33,584 nt of DNA from assembly GCA_026984915.1 (NCBI GenBank), contig JALSRG010000101.1, positions 1-33,584 of the forward strand, read 5' to 3'. The translations under genes and the position numbers were made by a program. The notes below the pieces were generated by a model. The model saw nothing but the letters and a program-made list of their open reading frames with translations, was not told the DNA's origin and did not search any database. The DNA is from Marinosulfonomonas sp. GTDB taxonomy: Bacteria; Pseudomonadota; Alphaproteobacteria; Rhodobacterales; Rhodobacteraceae. Below, piece after piece: positions 33,000 through 33,584 of the stretch; within the stretch, counting starts at the first letter, position 1, and the number at the start of each line of letters is the position of its first letter.

Positions 33000-33266
33000 T
33001 TCCACGTCCACAATGTTTGCGCCAATGCGGGCAAGAATAGCAGGTTTTGCGCTGAGCCGCGAAGATTCCTGCCAAATCCGGATAGGGCCTGCCAGAAACG
33101 GCGAGACCCGGTCGCGAGGCTGGCGGCATATTGCCCCTATTGCCAAAGAGGCTCTGTCGGGGATTCTGTAGCGGGTTTTTGAGATGCATTCTTGCAAGCA
33201 GACGGGCATTTGCCGGTCATCAAGGCCCTTTGATTCAAACCAATTGTATTTCAGGAGACAAAACGG

Positions 33267-33581
33267 ATGAAAAACTACTTTTTAGCATCGCTTTTGTTAA
33301 TTGCATCCTGCGCACCGATCACTTTTTCCAGTAAGGCCCCGGTGTATCGCGATGGTGTGGCCTATGAAACGCGGGTTGCGCATCATGCGGAAGGATTTTA
33401 CACGTTAGGCTATGAGGAAGGCTATGACGTCAAGCAGGTGAAGGTTAACGGCACCTGGTACGATTGTGGAGACTTAACCTGCGAAGAACGGGTCGACGCC
33501 ATTCTGGCCCGTCGGGAGCCTGATGGCAGCGAAGGCGACGACAGTTCCGGCGGCGGTGGTGGCTATGGCGGCGGGTATTAG
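33267..33581 (+). CDS. small putative lipoprotein with Gly-rich tail
   Basis: A 104-residue putative lipoprotein. The signal peptide MKNYFLASLLLIASC ends in a lipobox (LIASC), so Cys about residue 15 would be lipidated. The mature part has several Tyr and acidic residues, a Cys pair (YDCGDLTC, about residues 66-73) that may form a disulfide, and a low-complexity tail of Asp, Glu, Ser and Gly ending GGGYGGGY. No family is recognised. An AGGAG site precedes the ATG. It is complete, with its TAG at the window end, and divergent from the AraC regulator. Confidence 0.65.
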   Translation: MKNYFLASLLLIASCAPITFSSKAPVYRDGVAYETRVAHHAEGFYTLGYEEGYDVKQVKVNGTWYDCGDLTCEERVDAILARREPDGSEGDDSSGGGGGYGGGY

Positions 33582-33584
33582 GGC

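Noticed and set aside
33000-33209. Upstream extension of the AraC gene to an ATG at 33209
   Set aside because: The extra codons include rare ATA and AGA, there is no ribosome site and no similarity to the AraC family N-terminus.

Overview
The window reads as a chromosomal segment of a GC-rich alphaproteobacterium, most likely from the Rhodobacteraceae/Roseobacter group. This rests on the gene families and their arrangement: a DUF1127 gene divergent from a LysR regulator, a DUF2927 lipoprotein, a PraR/PhrR-type XRE regulator, a class A RNase P RNA and many 4-base ATGA/GTGA gene overlaps. No lineage marker such as 16S rRNA is present, so the assignment is inference. I see no insertion sequence, prophage, integrase, CRISPR array or tRNA gene. 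The segment is mostly core and conserved accessory chromosome.

Layout. 1-1879 (+): the end of a radical SAM/SPASM protein with a C-terminal PCP_red-like domain, overlapping a HemY-type protoporphyrinogen oxidase. 2025-3394 (-): D-aminoacyl-tRNA deacylase and a PfkB sugar kinase. 3549-3968 (+): a small heat-shock protein behind a candidate sigma-32 promoter. 4013-10402 (-): seven same-strand genes for a zinc-ribbon membrane protein, SPFH-GYF protein, DUF2927 lipoprotein, TelA, XpaC-like protein, a 27-residue membrane micropeptide and TerC. 10540-12541: RluB-type pseudouridine synthase, TadA and a UPF0173 hydrolase. 12688-15903 (+): gatC-gatA, an Excalibur-like lipoprotein and an AmiD-type amidase. 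Next come rnpB (15912-16293), rpmG and its terminator. 16771-18377 (+): cytochrome b561 plus a Tat-exported molybdopterin enzyme. 18453-19525 (-): a Bax-inhibitor-1-like protein and DUF1127. 19648-22120 (+): LysR, XRE and HisN. 22124-24921: 8-oxoguanine deaminase and guanine deaminase facing each other. 25046-30627 (+): mgtE, 5-FTHF cyclo-ligase, YmdB-type phosphoesterase, EamA transporter and SLC13 permease. The window ends with a stand-alone trpB (+), a convergent AraC regulator (-) and a small lipoprotein (+).

The most promising system is the 4-10.4 kb locus. A zinc-ribbon protein with a C-terminal membrane helix next to an SPFH protein resembles the YdjG/YdjI pair that works with PspA in Bacillus subtilis. 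Here no PspA gene adjoins them; instead they sit with TelA, XpaC and TerC, proteins linked to toxic-anion and membrane stress, plus a lipoprotein with a possible degenerate zinc-protease motif. My inference is an envelope-stress assembly spanning cytoplasm, inner membrane and periplasm. The 27-residue peptide is translationally coupled to the XpaC-like gene and would be missed by standard gene callers.

Other joint functions are clearer. GatC/GatA (GatB lies elsewhere) and TadA, RluB, Dtd, RNase P and L33 all serve translation. Cytochrome b561 and the molybdopterin protein form a likely periplasmic oxidoreductase. The two deaminases handle guanine and oxidised guanine.
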